NCBI GenBank assembly: GCA_027490345.1
Contig: JAIXYF010000130.1
Location: forward strand, 1-9,640
Origin: Novosphingobium sp.
GTDB lineage: Bacteria > Pseudomonadota > Alphaproteobacteria > Sphingomonadales > Sphingomonadaceae
DNA length: 9,640 nt
Reading direction: 5' to 3'
Shown: one piece after another, positions 7,057 to 9,640 of the stretch
Numbering within the stretch: the stretch's first letter is position 1
How the letters are laid out: every line of letters starts with the position of its first letter
Made by a program: the position numbers and the translations under genes
The notes under the pieces: generated by a model
The model's database searches: none
What the model saw: the letters and a program-made list of their open reading frames with translations, nothing else
What the model was told of the DNA's origin: nothing

Positions 7057-8396
7057 CAGCCAGCGCCGCTCGCCAGTTGCCCGGTGATGACCTGCATGCC
7101 GGGCCGCAGCGCACCGCCGATCACTTCGGTCGAGGTGCCATCGCTGGCGCCGGTCTGGATGTCGACAGCTTTGGGCACGCCTTTGTCGAGCACATAGACG
7201 GTCTGCTGCGCACCGCGGCCTTTTTGCGCGGTCTTGTCGGCTTGGCCGCCACGGATCCCGCGCATGGTCAGCGTGCTGGTGATGCCGCTGCTGCCGGTCG
7301 CGCTGGCGGCAGCAGGGGTATAACGCAAGGCGGCATTGGGCACGAGCAGCACGCCCAGCCGCGCCTTGGTGATGATCGTGGCCGTTGCGGTCATGCCGGG
7401 GCGCAGCCTCAGGGTGGCGTTGCCCACCGTGAGATTTGCGTTGTACGAAACCACCTGGGAATTGGTGGTGGCCGCCGCTGCCGAGGCAGAGGTGGCGGTC
7501 AGGTTCGATCCGAGATCGACGCGCGAGACCGTGGCAGGAAAGCGTTCTCCCGGGAAGGCATCGACCGTGAACGTCGCCTGCTGCCCCTCAGCCACTTCGC
7601 CGACATCGGCTTCATCGACTGCCACCGGCAGTTTCATCTGGGCCAGATCCTGCGCAATCACAAACAGTGTGGGCGTGTTGAAGGATGCGGCGACGGTCTG
7701 CCCGGATTCGATCTGCCGGGTCAGGACCACGCCTTTCACCGGCGAACGGATCACAGTCCTGGTCAAGTTGGTGGTAGCCGAAGACACAACGGCGCGCGCC
7801 GCAGCCACGTTTGCGACAGCGGATCCCAGTGTGGCCTTGGCGCGGCCATATTCGGCGCGCGCGGCGGCCAGATCGGTGTCCGATGGCACTTTGCCGCCCG
7901 ACAGGCGGAACACCATCTCAAGCCGCGACATCTGTGCCCGAGCCTGCTCCAAAGTGGCCTGCGCCAGCGCGACGGCGCTCTGGCTGGCGCGCAACTGCGC
8001 GGCGCTCTGGTTCACCGTGTCGGCGAACCGCGAGGGATCGATCAGGGCCAGTTGCTGGCCGGCAACAACCGGATCGTTGACATCGACCATGACCCTGGTG
8101 ACCAGACCCGACAGCTCCGAACCGACCAGAATCTGGTTCACCGGGGCCAAACGCCCGGTGGCCGAAACGGTAACCTGCAGCGCGCCGCGGCGCACCGGCT
8201 GGCTGACATATTGGTTGACCGGCACGGCTGAGAAAATGCGCACCAGCAGCGCGATCGCGAAGACCGCGATCAGTCCCAGGACAAGCCATTTGGCCCAGCG
8301 CCGCCACCACGGCACCGGCTTGATCCCCAGAAAGGCATCGGTTGTTTCCGCGTCGGCTGCAGGCACGGCCGCATCGGGTTTGGTGGGATCAGCCAT
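7056..8396 (-). CDS. macA-like: MacA/HlyD-type periplasmic adaptor (membrane fusion protein)
   Basis: Adaptor linking the inner-membrane pump to the outer-membrane duct, 446 residues. It has a Pro/Ala/Asp-rich cytoplasmic tail (1-33), one membrane anchor (about 37-55, LVLGLIAVFAIALL), the first lipoyl half-motif (about 90-125, with SELSGLVTRVMVDVNDPV), a helical hairpin (about 130-210, rich in Ala/Gln/Arg), the second lipoyl half (IRSPVKGVVLTRQIESGQTV), then beta-barrel and membrane-proximal domains. It is longer than E. coli MacA (about 370). The excess sits in the N-terminal tail and in low-complexity loops, an Ala/Ser/Thr-rich one near residue 310 and a Gly/Lys/Arg-rich one near residue 390. 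The ATG at 8396 is preceded by AGGA (8403-8406, minus strand) at 6-nt spacing, so I reject the longer frame opening at 8483. The start overlaps the end of the outer-membrane-factor gene by 8 nt. Confidence 0.93.
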
Positions 8397-9640
8397 TGTC
8401 AGTCCTGTCAGGTATGGCGTCACGGTCGGTCCAGCCACCGCCCAGCGCCGCATAGAGCTGCACCAGTGCCGCCGCTCGATCATGGCGCGCTTGCGCCACC
8501 CCGTTGCGCGAGGTGATCAGCAGGTTCTCGGTAATCAGCAGCGCGCCATAATCGATCAGCCCGCTGCGATATTGCTGCCGCGCCTGCGCGGCCGAAGAGA
8601 TTGCGGACGTTTCGGCAAGGTCGAACTGGATCTGGCGCCGGTTTGCCGCTTGCAACCCGGCGATGGCATTTTCGACGTCTTCAAGCGCGACCAGCACCGA
8701 CTGCTTGTAGCGCGCGAAGGCGCCGTTGGTTGCCGCGCGCTGCGAGCGCACCAGGCTGCTCCGCCGCCCGCCGTCGAAGATGGTCTGGGCGATCCGGGCA
8801 AAAGCCTGGCCGGTGATCAGATCGAACGGGCTGGACAGCGTGGCCGAGCCGGTGCCGATGCTGCCGCCTAGCGAAAGCGCGGGATAGAGCGCAGCCTCTG
8901 CCACGCCGATGCGCGCCGTGGCGGCGGCCAGTGTCCGTTCTGCGAACCGTACATCGGGCCGCTGGCGCAGGACATCGGCCGGGATGCCCACGACTAGACC
9001 GGCGGGGCCGACGGGAATGGGACGCGATTGTGCAAGTTCGGTGCGCAAGGCCCCGGGCCCCCGGCCGAGCAGCACGCCCAGCGCGGCGATCGTCTGGCTG
9101 AGGGTGCTTTCGATCTGCGGAATGGTCGCGGTCGTCTGGGCGAGCTGGGTCCGCGCCAGATCCACGTCGAACTGGCTGATCAGCCCGGCCTGCCAGCGCC
9201 AGGTGGCGATCTGCAGATTATCGGTCTGGTTGGTCCGTGCTTCCTGCGCATTTGCCAGATTGGCCTGCAGCAGCCGGACTCGCAGATAAGTGCTGGCGAT
9301 AGTCGACTGCACTGTCAGCGCCACCGCGGCATAGTCGAACCGGCCGGCCTCGCTGTCGGCGCGGGCCGCTTCGATCGCGCGCGACCGGCCGCCAAACAGA
9401 TCGACCTGATAGGCCGCGTCAGCGGCGCTCGAAAGGCTGTCGCCCGAAAGGCCATCACCCGAAAGTCTGGTCCCGGCGGGCGCTGCAATCGCCTGAGTGC
9501 GGGTGTAGCCGCCCGATGCGGAAATCGTCGGCACGGCCGCGCTGCGCGCCTGCGCTAGCGCCTCGCGCACCTGGCGCAGGCGCGAGAGGGCCTGGGCGAT
9601 ATCGAGGTTGGCGGCAATGCCCGCCTCTTCCAGCCGGGTC
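8389..9640 (-). CDS. RND/NodT-type outer membrane factor (TolC-like lipoprotein), 5' end outside the window
   Basis: Outer-membrane duct of the efflux system. The last 416 residues are visible and the frame is open to the window edge, so the start, signal peptide and expected lipobox cysteine lie beyond 9640. A GTG at 9570 is an internal valine, not the start: the codons before it read TRLEEAGIAANLDIAQALSR, a normal family N-terminal helix. NodT/OprM hallmarks follow: a DLFGGRSRAIEAARAD helix start, TIASTYLRVR, QAGLISQFDVDLARTQ, the central IPADVLRQRPDVRFAE, AEAALYPALSLGG, the second-repeat IFDGGRR, and ALEDVENAIAGL. This duplicated alpha/beta architecture forms a trimeric barrel with a periplasmic helical tunnel. 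It is the first visible gene of the operon, so the promoter and any regulator of the pump are not in view. Confidence 0.94.
   Translation of the reverse strand, partial: TRLEEAGIAANLDIAQALSRLRQVREALAQARSAAVPTISASGGYTRTQAIAAPAGTRLSGDGLSGDSLSSAADAAYQVDLFGGRSRAIEAARADSEAGRFDYAAVALTVQSTIASTYLRVRLLQANLANAQEARTNQTDNLQIATWRWQAGLISQFDVDLARTQLAQTTATIPQIESTLSQTIAALGVLLGRGPGALRTELAQSRPIPVGPAGLVVGIPADVLRQRPDVRFAERTLAAATARIGVAEAALYPALSLGGSIGTGSATLSSPFDLITGQAFARIAQTIFDGGRRSSLVRSQRAATNGAFARYKQSVLVALEDVENAIAGLQAANRRQIQFDLAETSAISSAAQARQQYRSGLIDYGALLITENLLITSRNGVAQARHDRAAALVQLYAALGGGWTDRDAIPDRTDNG

Noticed and set aside
8397..8483. Longer adaptor start at 8483
   Set aside because: It would extend 95 nt into the outer-membrane-factor gene and add a Trp/Arg-rich non-family segment. 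The ATG at 8396 has a good AGGA at 6-nt spacing.

Overview
The window is GC-rich, densely coding DNA that looks like an alphaproteobacterial chromosome. A sphingomonad (order Sphingomonadales, e.g. Novosphingobium or Sphingobium) is my best guess. The guess rests on the protein styles: an alginate-export-type porin, a small Lys/Ala/Glu-rich DUF6481-like protein next to a SpeE-like Rossmann protein, and a MacB-type pump with separate ATPase and permease genes plus a NodT-type outer membrane factor. No 16S or other lineage marker is present, so the order is inferred. I see no mobile element, CRISPR array, tRNA or rRNA, and no sign of recent gene transfer.

Layout. (1) 29-3657, plus strand: an outer-membrane beta-barrel protein, then an OmpR-family response regulator and its membrane histidine kinase, which are joined by a TGATG overlap. 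The 138 bp between porin and regulator hold tandem 11-bp repeats and two inverted repeats whose pairings cross. (2) 3658-3919: a 262-bp gene-poor gap with a perfect 9-bp-stem hairpin near its start and a smaller palindrome near its end. (3) 3920-5105, plus strand: a DUF6481-like basic helical protein, a SpeE-like methyltransferase-fold protein starting 3 nt later at a TTG codon in the same frame, and a possible 47-residue single-pass membrane peptide. (4) 5135-9640, minus strand, convergent with block 3: a tripartite efflux operon transcribed in the order NodT-type outer membrane factor (5' end beyond the window), MacA/HlyD-type periplasmic adaptor, MacB-type ATPase, MacB-type permease. All three junctions overlap (8, 1 and 1 nt).

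How the parts work together. The two-component system probably senses an envelope or periplasmic signal and may control the porin just upstream. No sequence evidence shows that it controls the pump. The pump genes encode a complete MacAB-TolC-like machine: an ATP-driven inner-membrane mechanotransmitter, an adaptor and an outer-membrane duct. The substrate cannot be read from the sequence.

I did not find a clearly new biological system. The best leads are the structured leader before the response regulator, the palindromic hairpin after the kinase gene, and the unexplained pairing of the DUF6481-like protein with the SpeE-like protein.
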